From the NCBI RefSeq assembly GCF_017874715.1, contig NZ_JAGGLR010000013.1, positions 186,001 to 250,000 on the forward strand: 64,000 nucleotides of DNA. Direction: 5' to 3'. The position numbers and the translations under genes were made by a program. How positions within the stretch are numbered: the stretch's first letter is position 1; each line of letters begins with the position of its first letter. The notes beneath the pieces were generated by a model. It made no database searches. It saw only the letters and a list, made by a program, of their open reading frames with translations, and was not told the DNA's origin. The DNA comes from Streptomyces iranensis (GTDB lineage Bacteria > Actinomycetota > Actinomycetes > Streptomycetales > Streptomycetaceae). Positions 24,124 through 32,896 of the stretch are shown here, piece by piece.

Positions 24124-25092
24124 TCACACAATCACACCCAGTGCACGGCGTACGCCTGTGAACGTCACGCTCGTACGCAGTCCCAGATGGTCACCGTCCA
24201 TCTGGAACGGCAGTGGCGCCTGGGATTGCAAGGTGAAGTCCGTCAGATCGTGAAGCGCTACCACATGCTTGCCGCGGGGCCCGCGCTCGGGTGTCGACAT
24301 CAGCAGCTGGGTCGCGTAGCGGGTCATCGCCGGCGCCGACAGCTTGGCGAGTCCCAGCACGTCGAGGGCGGTGTCGAAGGACGCCTGGGGCGCCGCGTAG
24401 ACCGGGCGGTTGCCCAGAAAGGTCCACGGAGAGGTGTTGCAGACTATCGACAGCGCGAGCTCCTCGATCGGATCCTCGCCCGGCCGCCCGATGGTGATGG
24501 TGCCCTGCCGCCGGTGCGGCTCCCCCATGAACTGCCGCACCATCTGCCGTATGTAGAGCGCGTGGGTGGACCGCTTACCGCGCTCGCGCTGCTGCTCGAC
24601 CCGGCCGATGACGCTCGCGTCGAAGCCGAGCCCGGCGCAGAAGGTGAACCAGCGGGCCGGGACCGACTCGTCCCGGGTGCCCGGAGTGCCGCCCGCGAGT
24701 CCGAGGCCCACGGTGCGCTCGGTGCCGTCTCTCAACGCGTCCAGCAGGGCGCCGGTCGCCTCGACGGCGTCATTGGGCAGCCCGAGGGCGCGGGCGAAGA
24801 CATTGGTGGAGCCGCCGGGCACGACCGCGAGCCGGGGCAACTCCTGCGGGGCGGGGCCATGGTGCAGCAGTCCGTTGACGACCTCGTTGACGGTGCCGTC
24901 GCCGCCGAACGCCACGACCAGTTCATGAGTGCCGCCGTCGACCGCCCGCCGGGCCAGGTCGCGGGCGTGCCCCCGGTACTCCGTGGTGGCCACGTCCAGC
25001 TTGAGATCACTGGCGAGCGCGTGGAACAGAACATCCCGGGTGCGGGCACTGGTGGTGGTTGCTGCCGGGTTGACCACGAGGAGTGCGCGCAT
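24124..25092 (-). CDS. Diacylglycerol/sphingosine-kinase-like lipid kinase
   Basis: This 322-residue protein of the DAGK catalytic family phosphorylates a lipid, probably diacylglycerol, or acts in phospholipid recycling. The nucleotide motif AFGGDGTVNEVVNGLL (about residues 61-76) and the second motif PGGSTNVFARALGLP (about 92-106) are intact. The C-domain has the family's beta-sandwich pattern (FTFCAGLGFDASV). It is transcribed divergently from the small membrane-protein gene downstream in coordinates. It corresponds in position to SCO5241. Confidence 0.9.
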   Translation of the reverse strand: MRALLVVNPAATTTSARTRDVLFHALASDLKLDVATTEYRGHARDLARRAVDGGTHELVVAFGGDGTVNEVVNGLLHHGPAPQELPRLAVVPGGSTNVFARALGLPNDAVEATGALLDALRDGTERTVGLGLAGGTPGTRDESVPARWFTFCAGLGFDASVIGRVEQQRERGKRSTHALYIRQMVRQFMGEPHRRQGTITIGRPGEDPIEELALSIVCNTSPWTFLGNRPVYAAPQASFDTALDVLGLAKLSAPAMTRYATQLLMSTPERGPRGKHVVALHDLTDFTLQSQAPLPFQMDGDHLGLRTSVTFTGVRRALGVIV

Positions 25093-25172
25093 GCGCGCCA
25101 GCCTACCTATCCGGGACGACGGGCCCCAGGGGGGTAGGGTCCGGGCGCCTCGAGGACGGCTAGGCTGCTGGG

Positions 25173-25733
25173 GTGAGCAGTAAGAAGTCCGCTACCGCGA
25201 AGTCCGCTACCGCGAAGAAGGCGCAGAAGGCCACGGCCCGGAAGGCGACCGAGCGGAAGGCCACGGCCGGGCCGGACGCCGGGGCCGCCAAGGCGGCCGA
25301 CGCCGCCGGTGCCGCCGATGTCGCCGAGGTCGCGCCCACCGGGCCCCGCCCCGCCCGGCTGACCGCCGCCGCGGTGCTGGCCGCCGCGGAGGGCGTGGTG
25401 CTGCTGGGCTTCGGCGTCTATGTACTGATCATGGGGCTGACCGGGAATCCGGAGAGCCCGCAGCAGGCGGAGATGCTCGGGGTCACCGTGCTGGCGCTGG
25501 CCCTGCTGCCGCTGCTGGCGGCCCGTGGGCTGTGGCTGCGCCGCCGCTGGAGCCGCGGGCCCGCGATGATCACCCAGCTGATGGCGCTGCCGGTGGCCTG
25601 GACGCTGCTGCAGAACGGCGGCTGGCTGATCATCATCGGAGTGGCCACCACCATCGTGGCCCTCTCCGTCCTGGCGCTGCTGATCAACCCGACGGCGACC
25701 GAGGCCCTCGGCATCGGGCCCCGCGACGCATAG
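25173..25733 (+). CDS. Integral membrane protein with a Lys/Ala-rich N-terminus
   Basis: This 186-residue protein has a repetitive basic N-terminus (KSATAKKAQKATARKATERK, residues about 8-30, in tandem SATAK/KATA steps) and then four predicted membrane helices from about residue 65 (AAVLAAAEGVVLLGFGVYVL onward). The N-terminus resembles histone-tail-like sequences, which may bind nucleic acid or phospholipid. GTG at 25173 is used. It is divergent from the lipid kinase, and corresponds to SCO5242 by position. No function is known. Confidence 0.8.
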   Translation: MSSKKSATAKSATAKKAQKATARKATERKATAGPDAGAAKAADAAGAADVAEVAPTGPRPARLTAAAVLAAAEGVVLLGFGVYVLIMGLTGNPESPQQAEMLGVTVLALALLPLLAARGLWLRRRWSRGPAMITQLMALPVAWTLLQNGGWLIIIGVATTIVALSVLALLINPTATEALGIGPRDA

Positions 25734-25783
25734 CCGGTTTCGCCCTTGAGGCGTGCCCTACTGAGGCGTGCCCTACGGGCCTT

Positions 25784-26047
25784 GGCGCCTGCGGCGGGCT
25801 GCTCCCCTCCCCGCCCCTTCCCACAACTGGGGCTCCGCCCCAGACCCCGCTCCTCAAGCGCCGGAGGGGCTGGAAGGCGGGGCTCCGCCCCAGACCCCGC
25901 TCCTCAGGCGCCGGAGGGGCTGGAAGGCGGGGCTCAGCCCCAGACTCCGGGGTCCAGGGGCGAAGCCCTTGCCACGCGGCGGAGCCGCATATCGATGCCG
26001 TGGGAAGGGGCGGGGAGGGGAAAGGCGCCCCGAGCACCCCGTGGCGC
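25784..26047. repeat. Large palindromic intergenic element, copy B
   Basis: GGCGCCTGCGGCGGGCTG opens and CCCCGTGGCGCC closes it; GGGGCGGGGAGGGG and ATCGATGCC blocks match copy A. Inside is a roughly 50-bp unit (GGGGCTCCGCCCCAGACCCC then GCTCCTCAAGCGCCGGAGG) in two and a half tandem copies. It ends at the sigH stop codon. Confidence 0.85.
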
Positions 26048-26049
26048 CG

Positions 26050-26955
26050 CTACTCCTCGACCAGCAGCTTGTCGCGCAGCTGCGCGAGGGTGCGGGCCAG
26101 CAGCCGGGAGACGTGCATCTGGGAGATGCCGACCTCCTGCGCGATCTGCGACTGCGTCATATTGCCGAAGAAGCGCAGCAGCAGGATCTTCTTCTCGCGC
26201 GGTGGCAGATCCTCGAGCAGTGGTTTGAGGGACTCGCGGTACTCGACGCCCTCGAGCGCCTCGTCCTCCGCGCCGAGGGTGTCGGCGACCGCCGGGGACT
26301 CGTCGTCCGTGTCCGGGACGTCCAGGGACAGGGTGCTGTAGGCATTGGCGGACTCCAGCCCCTCCAGCACCTCCTCCTCGGAGATGGACAGATGCTGGGC
26401 CAGCTCATGGACGGTCGGGGCGCGGCCATGGCGCTGGGAGAGCTCCGCGGTGGCCGTGGTCAGCGACAGCCGCAGCTCTTGAAGCCGGCGCGGCACCCGC
26501 ACCGCCCAGCCCTTGTCGCGGAAGTGCCGCTTGATCTCGCCCACGACCGTGGGTGTCGCATAGGTGGAGAACTCCACACCGCGGTCCGGATCGAACCGGT
26601 CCACGGACTTGATCAGCCCGATGGTGGCGACCTGGGTGAGGTCGTCCAGCGGCTCACCGCGGTTGCGGAAGCGCCGGGCCAGGTGCTCCACCAGCGGCAG
26701 ATGCATACGCACGAGGTTGTTGCGCAGCTCGGCCCGCTCGGCGGAGCCCTCCGGCAGCTGTCGCAGCTCGGCGAACATCGCCCGCGCGCCACTCCGGTCC
26801 TGCGGATCGTGCTGCTGATGCACCTGTTCGTGCTGATCCATGTGGTCCGCCCGCTCTGGTCGGTCTCCTGCCGCCTCCGAGTCCGCGGGATGCGGCCGGG
26901 CCGGCGGGTGCGGGATGGCCGGGGTACCTACTCCCCGCGATGATGCAGTGCTCAC
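26050..26955 (-). CDS. sigH: SigH-type stress-response sigma factor (SigB/F group)
   Basis: This 301-residue group 3 sigma factor has regions 2 (DDLTQVATIGLIKSVDRFD), 3 and 4 (FFGNMTQSQIAQEVGISQMH, then VSRLLARTLAQLR). A long unconserved N-terminus (about 60 residues, Pro/His-rich with HEQVHQQHD) precedes region 1.2; S. coelicolor SigH also has a long, processed N-terminus. GTG at 26955, after AAGGGGG, follows the prsH stop by 17 bp, so the pair is an operon and PrsH should hold SigH inactive. SigH serves osmotic and heat stress and septation in S. coelicolor. Confidence 0.9.
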   Translation of the reverse strand: MSTASSRGVGTPAIPHPPARPHPADSEAAGDRPERADHMDQHEQVHQQHDPQDRSGARAMFAELRQLPEGSAERAELRNNLVRMHLPLVEHLARRFRNRGEPLDDLTQVATIGLIKSVDRFDPDRGVEFSTYATPTVVGEIKRHFRDKGWAVRVPRRLQELRLSLTTATAELSQRHGRAPTVHELAQHLSISEEEVLEGLESANAYSTLSLDVPDTDDESPAVADTLGAEDEALEGVEYRESLKPLLEDLPPREKKILLLRFFGNMTQSQIAQEVGISQMHVSRLLARTLAQLRDKLLVEE

Positions 26956-26972
26956 GGAGCCCCCTTGTTCCG

Positions 26973-27386
26973 TCACGGCTGTCCGGGGCCGGCGCCGCGC
27001 TCCTTGTACAGGCTGATGCTGACCGTTCGGTCCTCGGCCACCGTCGAGTCCACCTTGCCCGCCAGTGCGGAGAGCACCGTCCAGGCGAAGGTGTCGCGCT
27101 CGGGGGCGCGACCGTCGGTGGTGGGAGCCGAGACGGTCACCTGGAGTGCGTCGTCGATCAAACGGAAGACGCAGCTCAGCACGGAGCCGGACACGGCTTG
27201 CTGCAGCAGGATCGCGCATGCCTCATCGACGGCGATACGCAGATCCTCGATTTCGTCGAGGGTGAAGTCCAAGCGGGCTGCGAGGCCGGCGGTGGCCGTC
27301 CGCAGCACCGACAGATAGGCACCCGCAGCGGGCAGCCGGACTTCCACGAAGTCCTGGGTCCCGGGCTCGCCTGCGATCTGGGACAC
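26973..27386 (-). CDS. prsH: PrsH-type anti-sigma factor (RsbW family)
   Basis: This 137-residue protein with a GHKL ATPase fold is the switch partner of SigH. The N-box is LRIAVDEACAILLQ (about residues 49-62); the C-terminal part carries the shortened G-box region typical of RsbW-like anti-sigma factors (FAWTVLSALAGKVDS). GTG at 27386 is chosen, matching the MSQIAGEPG-like start of homologues, with GGAGGTGAGG upstream. It is the first gene of the prsH-sigH operon. Upstream to 27633 there is a gene-free promoter region with an ACTCAT-N9-ATGAGT dyad at 27585-27605. Confidence 0.9.
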   Translation of the reverse strand: MSQIAGEPGTQDFVEVRLPAAGAYLSVLRTATAGLAARLDFTLDEIEDLRIAVDEACAILLQQAVSGSVLSCVFRLIDDALQVTVSAPTTDGRAPERDTFAWTVLSALAGKVDSTVAEDRTVSISLYKERGAGPGQP

Positions 27387-27633
27387 CCTCACCTCCAAGG
27401 TGACACAAGCTGATTGAGCTGAGCTGATTGGAGCGTCGGCCCCGAACCCTTATGGTGGAGGGTGATACGGGTCGGCGCTGTATGTACTTTGGCTGCGACG
27501 CTATCGCGATCTGCGGTTCGGTGTCGCCCGGACGAAGCACGGCCCCCATCACGGGTGAACCCCGGCCCACAAGGCCGCGATATCACTCATAGTAAGCACA
27601 TGAGTACGCAGCGTGGCTAGAGGGTTTGCGGTC

Positions 27634-28179
27634 TCAATTCGAAAGAGATGTCGCCTCACTCAGGAAATCGCTGGTCACGGCGGTGCCCATGGCCTGAGCG
27701 GCCAGCGCTCGCAGCGGCTCTCCGGAGAGCCTGCGCACCGTCCATTCGTCCATCGCCTCCGCGCCGATCGCGGCGTAGAAGCCGATCGCGGGCTCGTTCC
27801 AGTCGAGCACCGGCCATTCGAAACGGGCATATCCCCGCTCCACGCAGATCCGAGCCAGCTCGGCGAGCAGCGCCTTGCCGTGGCCGCCCCCGCGGGCCCG
27901 CGGGGTGACGTACAGGTCCTCCAGATACACGCCATGGGTGCCCGTCCAGGTGGAGAAGTTACGGAACCACAGGGCGAACCCCACCGGACCGGCGGGCCCT
28001 CCGGCGCCACCGGCCTCCTCGGCGATCAGCGCGAACACCGCGGGATGCGCCCCGAAGAGCGCCTCGCGCAGCTGCTCCTCGGTGGCCTTCGCCTCCTGCG
28101 GAGCCCGCTCGTAGTCCGCCAGCTCGCGGATCATCGCATGGATCACCGGGACGTCGGACGGCTTCGCTGATCGGATCAT
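27634..28179 (-). CDS. GNAT-family diamine-type N-acetyltransferase
   Basis: This 181-residue acetyltransferase starts MIRSAKPSDVPVIHAMIREL. The signature LEDLYVTPRARGGGHGKALL (about residues 88-107) and the RFEWPVLDWNEPAIGFYAAIGA motif (shown as the span about 121-142) are very close to eukaryotic diamine/thialysine acetyltransferases. The long upstream frame to 28320 is not needed. It may acetylate polyamines or a related amine; this is a family inference. It is followed on the minus strand by the prsH promoter region. Confidence 0.85.
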   Translation of the reverse strand: MIRSAKPSDVPVIHAMIRELADYERAPQEAKATEEQLREALFGAHPAVFALIAEEAGGAGGPAGPVGFALWFRNFSTWTGTHGVYLEDLYVTPRARGGGHGKALLAELARICVERGYARFEWPVLDWNEPAIGFYAAIGAEAMDEWTVRRLSGEPLRALAAQAMGTAVTSDFLSEATSLSN

Positions 28180-28294
28180 GTGGTGAAGGCTAGCGGGCCG
28201 CACCGACAAACGCGGCAGTCGATCTCCGACATTGCGCGGAAAACGCCAAGACCAGGGCGTCCGCGGAGCCGGGACCTCACCACGCCTCGGCATC

Positions 28295-28558
28295 TCACAG
28301 CACGATGAGCTGATCCACAAAGCACCAGCGCCAGTCCTCTCCCTCCTCGAAGCTGCGCATCACCGGATGGCCGGTCTCCTCGAAGTGCCGGGTGCTGTGC
28401 TGGTACGGCGAGGAGTCGCAGCAGCCCACATGTCCGCACACCAGACACTTCCGCAGCTGGACGGGGTGGCTGCCGACCGCCAGGCATTCGGGGCAGGTGT
28501 CTGACCGCGGCTCCGGTTCGGGACGCGGCAGTGCGGGAACATGCGGGCACTCGTTCAT
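28295..28558 (-). CDS. UBP-type zinc-finger protein (87 aa)
   Basis: This 87-residue protein is a free-standing ZnF-UBP domain: Cys/His ligands appear as CPECLAVGS, CLVCGHVGCCDSS and HSTRHFEETGHPV. In eukaryotes this domain binds the ubiquitin C-terminus; in actinobacteria its partner is unknown. Cysteine content is high (8 Cys). It is divergent from the antiporter gene across a 77-bp spacer. Confidence 0.88.
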   Translation of the reverse strand: MNECPHVPALPRPEPEPRSDTCPECLAVGSHPVQLRKCLVCGHVGCCDSSPYQHSTRHFEETGHPVMRSFEEGEDWRWCFVDQLIVL

Positions 28559-28635
28559 GATTGCCAGACTAAAACGCCGCGTGAGCGGAGCACATGGACG
28601 ACCGTCGGGACGGCCGACGGAGACAGGGCCGGACG

Positions 28636-30246
28636 ATGGACGTATTGCCGTTGTTGATGCTGGTCGCGGGCAGCGCGGTGGTCGCGGGCGCGGCGCGCCG
28701 GACCCCGGTGCCCGCGCCGCTGCTGCTGGTCGCGGCCGGGCTCGTCGTCTCGTACGTACCCGGGGTGCCGGACTACACGCTGGACCCGCATATCGTGCTG
28801 CCCCTGGTGCTGCCGCCGCTGCTGCACAGCGCCGCGCTGGACAGCTCGTACCTCGATCTGCGGGCCAATCTGCGGCCGATCGCGCTGCTCTCCGTCGGGT
28901 ATGTGCTCTTCGCGACGGTCGCGGTCGGCGTGGTCGCCCATCTGCTGATCCCGCAGCTGCCGCTGACCGCCGCGCTCGTACTGGGCGCGGTGGTCGCGCC
29001 GCCGGACGCCGTGGCCGCCACCGCCATCGCCCGCCGGATCGGGCTGCCCTCCCGGCTCACCACGCTCCTCCAGGGCGAGTCCCTGTTCAACGACGCGACC
29101 GCGATCACCGCCTACCGGGTGGCGGTGGCCGCGGCGGTGGGGGAGGGCGTCAGCTGGGCCGAGGGCCTGCGGGAGTTCGCCTTCGCGGCCATCGGCGGCG
29201 TCGTGGTCGGTCTGATCCTGATGGTGCCGCTGCACTGGCTGCGCACCCGGCTGCGGGACGCCCTGCTGCAGAACACCCTCTCGCTGCTCATCCCCTTCGT
29301 CGCCTACGCCGTCGCCGAGCAGTTCGAGGCGTCGGGTGTGCTGGCCGTCGTGGTGGTCGGGCTCTACCTCGGACACCACTCCTGGCAGGTCGACTTCGCC
29401 ACCCGGCTCCAGGAGGCGGCGGTCTGGCGCATGATCGACTTCGTTCTGGAGTCGGCGGTGTTCGCGCTGATCGGACTGCAACTGCGAGTTGTGGTGGGCG
29501 GCCTGGGGGAGTACGGGGCGGACCAGGCCGCCTGGTACGCGGCCGTCGTCTTCCTGGCCGTGGTGGCCGCCCGCTACGTCTGGGTCTTCCCGTCGACCTT
29601 CGTGCCGCGCATGCTCTTCCCCGGGATCCGCGAGCGTGAACCCGGCACCAACTGGACCGCGCCGGTGATCGTCGGCTGGGCCGGGATGCGCGGCGTGGTC
29701 TCGCTGGCCATCGCCTTCTCGATCCCGGAGACCGTGCACGGTGGCGCGCCCTTCCCGGCCCGCAACCTGATCCTCTTCCTCACCTTCACCACCGTCATCG
29801 GCACCCTGGTGATCCATGGGCTCACCCTGCCGTCCCTGATCCGGCTGCTCGGGCTGCCCGGCCGCGACCCCCACGCGGAGACCCTCGCCGAGGCCCAGGC
29901 GCAGAACACCGCGTCGCTGGCCGCCGAGCGCCGCCTGGGGGAGCTGCTCGCCGATGAGCGCAACGCCCTGCCGTCACCGCTCGCCGACCGGCTGCGCACG
30001 GTGCTGGAGCAGCGCCGCAACGCCGTGTGGGAGCGGCTGGGCGCGGTCAACGAGGTGACCGGCGAATCGGCGGACGACACCTATCGGCGGCTGGCCCGGG
30101 AGATGATCGAGGCCGAGCGGGCGGTGTTCGTGGATCTGCGGGACGCCCGGCGGATCGACGAGGAGATGCTGCGGTCGCTGCTGCGGCGGCTGGACCTGGA
30201 GGAGGCGGCGCTCTACCGGGAGGGGGCCACGGAGGACGGAGCCTGA
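28636..30246 (+). CDS. CPA1-family Na+/H+ antiporter
   Basis: This 536-residue exchanger has about 12 membrane helices in its first 410 residues and a charged cytoplasmic tail of about 120 residues. The ion-binding region is VVAPPDAVAATAI (about residues 115-127), with the GESLFNDATAI motif following. ATG at 28636 begins the hydrophobic N-terminus (MDVLPLLMLVAGS); a frame from 28594 adds an unlikely basic leader. It would extrude sodium or potassium in exchange for protons. Convergent with the amidase gene. Confidence 0.9.
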   Translation: MDVLPLLMLVAGSAVVAGAARRTPVPAPLLLVAAGLVVSYVPGVPDYTLDPHIVLPLVLPPLLHSAALDSSYLDLRANLRPIALLSVGYVLFATVAVGVVAHLLIPQLPLTAALVLGAVVAPPDAVAATAIARRIGLPSRLTTLLQGESLFNDATAITAYRVAVAAAVGEGVSWAEGLREFAFAAIGGVVVGLILMVPLHWLRTRLRDALLQNTLSLLIPFVAYAVAEQFEASGVLAVVVVGLYLGHHSWQVDFATRLQEAAVWRMIDFVLESAVFALIGLQLRVVVGGLGEYGADQAAWYAAVVFLAVVAARYVWVFPSTFVPRMLFPGIREREPGTNWTAPVIVGWAGMRGVVSLAIAFSIPETVHGGAPFPARNLILFLTFTTVIGTLVIHGLTLPSLIRLLGLPGRDPHAETLAEAQAQNTASLAAERRLGELLADERNALPSPLADRLRTVLEQRRNAVWERLGAVNEVTGESADDTYRRLAREMIEAERAVFVDLRDARRIDEEMLRSLLRRLDLEEAALYREGATEDGA

Positions 30247-30295
30247 GCCCCGGCCCCTCCGCGGCCGCCCGCCGCATCCGGCGCCAGGGGGTGTC

Positions 30296-30886
30296 CTACT
30301 TGAGCTGTTCGCGGATCCGGTCGCGCATCGAGGCCATGGTGAAGCCGCGCGGGTCCACCTTGCCCGGCTGCCATTCGAGGTGGCCGATCACCGAGCGCTC
30401 GGTCCAGCCGTGGTGGCGGCACACGGCCGCCGCGGCCCGCGCGATCGCGTCCAGCTGGGCCTCGGGCCACGGGTCCTCGCCGTCGCCCAGGTTCTCGCAT
30501 TCGAAGCCGTAGAAGGCGCGGTTCCCATCGGTGTTGGCCTCGTTGTCCGACGGGAGGGCCTTCTCGGCGATCACCGCCCGCAGGACGTCGTCGTCGCCCA
30601 GCCCGGCGTGGTTGGCGCGGCCGTAGCCGACCAGATGGACTCCGCCGTCCTTGGCGATCACGCCGTGGCACAGCGGGCCGGGCAGCCCCTCGAAGCCGTC
30701 CCGGCAGATCTCCACGGTCTCCTCGGTGCCGGAGGTGACGGTGTGGTGGATCATCACCCCGTGCACCGGGCCCCACGGCCCCTTGTGGTTCCGGTTGTGG
30801 TTCCGCCAGTCGCCGACCTGCGTCACCTGTAAGCCCTCGTTCTTCAGTGCCGCCAGGAAGTCCCCCGCGGACATGGGTGAGGCCAT
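30296..30886 (-). CDS. N-acetylmuramoyl-L-alanine amidase (type 2)
   Basis: This 196-residue zinc amidase cuts the lactyl-peptide bond of peptidoglycan. The zinc-binding His residues are in MIHHTVTSG (about residue 43) and in the RSVIGHLEW motif, with HAGLG between. There is no signal peptide in the chosen form (MASPMSAGDFLAALK), which is unusual for a wall enzyme and recalls phage endolysins; the longer frame to 31060 also lacks a convincing one. LKNEGLQVTQVGDWRNH resembles the N-terminus of streptomycete and phage amidases. Confidence 0.85.
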   Translation of the reverse strand: MASPMSAGDFLAALKNEGLQVTQVGDWRNHNRNHKGPWGPVHGVMIHHTVTSGTEETVEICRDGFEGLPGPLCHGVIAKDGGVHLVGYGRANHAGLGDDDVLRAVIAEKALPSDNEANTDGNRAFYGFECENLGDGEDPWPEAQLDAIARAAAAVCRHHGWTERSVIGHLEWQPGKVDPRGFTMASMRDRIREQLK

Positions 30887-31059
30887 GCCCCGCCTCCGTT
30901 CTGGTCCTGAGGCGGGCCCCGGTCGCGGCCCGCCTCGTTCACTCGCTTGCTTACCCGCCGCACACCCATAAACACATGGGGTGATGAATGACGGGGGGCG
31001 CGTTATCGTGCGGACCGGTTCATCCGTACGACCTCGCAACAGGAGACGCACCGCGCCCA

Positions 31060-31240
31060 TGGACTACCAGGCAGTGCTGGAGGAGGTCGCGGCCCATGTG
31101 CGGCCGCAGATCGGCCGGGGTCGGGTGGCCCAGTACATCCCGGCGCTCGCCTCGGTGGATGCGGACCGCTTCGGGATCGCCCTCGCCGACGACGGCGGCC
31201 GGGTCACCGGGGTCGGCGAGTGGGAGCACCGGCTGGTCCG
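31060..31240 (+). pseudogene. glsA: Glutaminase 5' fragment, cut by a palindromic repeat
   Basis: The first 60 or so codons (MDYQAVLEEVAAHVRPQIG, then RGRVAQYIPALASVD and FGIALADDGG) match the N-terminus of GlsA-type glutaminases. The match stops right after GVGEWEHRL, where intact enzymes continue with a SVQSISKVF-like active-site segment. From there the frame reads through the intergenic repeat and stops at 31433. No later part of glsA is found. The missing part includes the catalytic serine, so the gene should be inactive. Confidence 0.75.
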
Positions 31241-31249
31241 TCTTTTAGG

Positions 31250-31775
31250 GGGCGTCCGGCGGGTGGTGGCGCCTGCGGCGGGCTTGTTCCCCACCCCGCC
31301 CCTTCCCGAAACTGGGGCTCCGCCCCAGGCCCCGAAACTGGGGCTGCGCCCCTTTCCGCGGCATCGACATGCTTCCGCCGCGTGGCGGGGCTTCGGTCCA
31401 GGCCCCGGGGTCCGGGGGCGGAGCCCCTGGTGACGGTGCGGGGAGGGCCCTTGCCCCGGCCGTGGGTCAGGCGGTGTCCGGCGGTGTCCGGTAGGTCGTG
31501 GCGCTTGCGGTGGGTTGAGCATTGTTCGGCTCTGCCGCGGGCTTCGGGATCCTGGGCTTTGGGGTCTGGGGGCGGAGCCCCTGGCGACGGTGCGGGGAGG
31601 GCCCTTGCCCCGGCCGTGGGTCAGGCGGTGTCCGGCGGTGTCCGGTAGGTCGTGGTGCTTGCGGTGGGTTGAGAATTGTTCGGCTCTGCCGCGGGCTTCG
31701 CGGTCCTGGGCCTCGGGGTCCAGGGGCCGAGCCCCTGGTAGCGGGAAGGGGCGGGGAGGGGAAAGCATCGAGCGC
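31250..31775. repeat. Large palindromic intergenic element, copy C, with 154-bp tandem duplication
   Basis: It begins GTCCGGCGGGTGGTGGCGCC like other copies. The block GAGCCCCTGG recurs at 31421, 31575 and 31729, so a 154-bp unit is present twice plus a partial copy. It ends in GGGAAGGGGCGGGGAGGGG. It lies at the glsA break. Confidence 0.85.
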
Positions 31776-31859
31776 GGACGGCGCGCCCGTGGAGGTGGCG
31801 CGAGGCCTGGCGTGGCGGGAGCATGGAGGGTAGTGGTGGTGAGCAGGAGGTGTACCGCC

Positions 31860-32084
31860 ATGCAGCACGAGATGCGCGCCGAATACGAGGAGGGCAGCTC
31901 CGGGCGGGTCGCGGGCGCGCCGGTCAAGATCTGGCACATGGTCCGCGGGAACGGAACGACCGCGATGTGCGGGCGGGAGCTGGACCCGGACGCCGAGACC
32001 CAGGCCGCCGACCTGTGGGCCACGGGTGACGCGGGGCCCTTCTGCCACTCCTGCGGCGCGATGTATCTGCGCGAGGTCCCTTGA
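31860..32084 (+). CDS. Small Cys-rich hypothetical protein (74 aa)
   Basis: This 74-residue protein starts MQHEMRAEYEEGSSGR and has three cysteines (MCGREL; FCHSCGAM) plus His26, a possible zinc knuckle. GAGCAGGAGG precedes the ATG at a good distance. Its stop overlaps the start of the AraC gene by 4 bp, so they are co-translated. I do not recognise the family; similar short proteins occur before regulators in streptomycetes. Confidence 0.7.
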   Translation: MQHEMRAEYEEGSSGRVAGAPVKIWHMVRGNGTTAMCGRELDPDAETQAADLWATGDAGPFCHSCGAMYLREVP

Positions 32085-32812
32085 GCGCCTTGAGCGAGTA
32101 CCGGGAGCGGAGGGCGCTGATCGGCCACGGCGCCGTGGTGTGGACCCGTACGGCCGGCACCGGGCCGCAGCGGGTGCTCCCCGACGGCTGCACGGACCTG
32201 ATCTGGAGCGAGGCGGGACCGGGGCCGGACGGCGAGCTGCTGGTCGCCGGGCCGGACACCCACGCGCACCTGGCCCCCGGCGCGCCGGGCACCCGCGCGG
32301 TGGGGCTGCGGTTCGCGCCCGGCACCGGCCCTGCCGTACTGGGCGTACCGGCGCATGAACTCCGCGATCTGCGGGTGCCCTTGGCCGCGCTCTGGCCGGG
32401 CGCGGAGGTCCGGCGGCTGGCCGAGCGGATCGCCACCGGGCAGACGGCGACGGCCGCGGGGCGCCTTCTGGAGGAGGCGGCCTTCGGACGGCTACGGACG
32501 GCGGAACCGCCCGATCCGGTGCTCGCCGCGATTGTCGCGGCGGCCTCGCGCGGGTCGGGAGTGGCCGGGATCGCCGCCGACGTGGGCCTGGGGGAGCGGC
32601 AGCTGCACCGCCGCTCCCTCGCCGCGTTCGGCTACGGCCCCAAGACGCTGGGCCGGGTGCTCCGGCTGAACCGGGCCCTGGACCTGGCGCGCACCGGCCT
32701 CCCCTTCGCGGAGGTCGCGGCCACGGCGGGCTACGCCGACCAGGCCCATCTCGCCCGCGACGTCAGGGCGCTGGCGGGAGTGCCCCTGGGACGGCTGCTC
32801 AGGGTGCCGTAG
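32081..32812 (+). CDS. AraC-family regulator
   Basis: This 243-residue protein has an N-terminal beta-barrel-like sensor part (about 1-130; VLPDGCTDLIWS is typical of the DUF6597 type) and a C-terminal HTH_18 pair (about 150-240: GVAGIAADVGLGERQLHRRS and LNRALDLARTGLPFAEVAA). It starts with TTG at 32081 overlapping the upstream stop; GCGAGG lies just upstream. It is probably the regulator for the coupled small gene or another, unlinked target. Confidence 0.85.
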   Translation: MSALSEYRERRALIGHGAVVWTRTAGTGPQRVLPDGCTDLIWSEAGPGPDGELLVAGPDTHAHLAPGAPGTRAVGLRFAPGTGPAVLGVPAHELRDLRVPLAALWPGAEVRRLAERIATGQTATAAGRLLEEAAFGRLRTAEPPDPVLAAIVAAASRGSGVAGIAADVGLGERQLHRRSLAAFGYGPKTLGRVLRLNRALDLARTGLPFAEVAATAGYADQAHLARDVRALAGVPLGRLLRVP

Positions 32813-32896
32813 GGCTTTCGGCTCATGCGGCTGAGCGGCCGGGGACAGGTCCCAGCGATGGCCGGGGCAGAACCGAGCCCCTAAAGAACCGAGCCC

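Noticed and set aside
27585..27605. BldD-type operator upstream of prsH
   Set aside because: An ACTCAT-N9-ATGAGT dyad is there, but the match to the BldD consensus is weak; only a dyad is claimed.
30887..31060. Longer amidase N-terminus from 31060
   Set aside because: The added part has no signal peptide pattern and overlaps the glsA fragment start region on the other strand.
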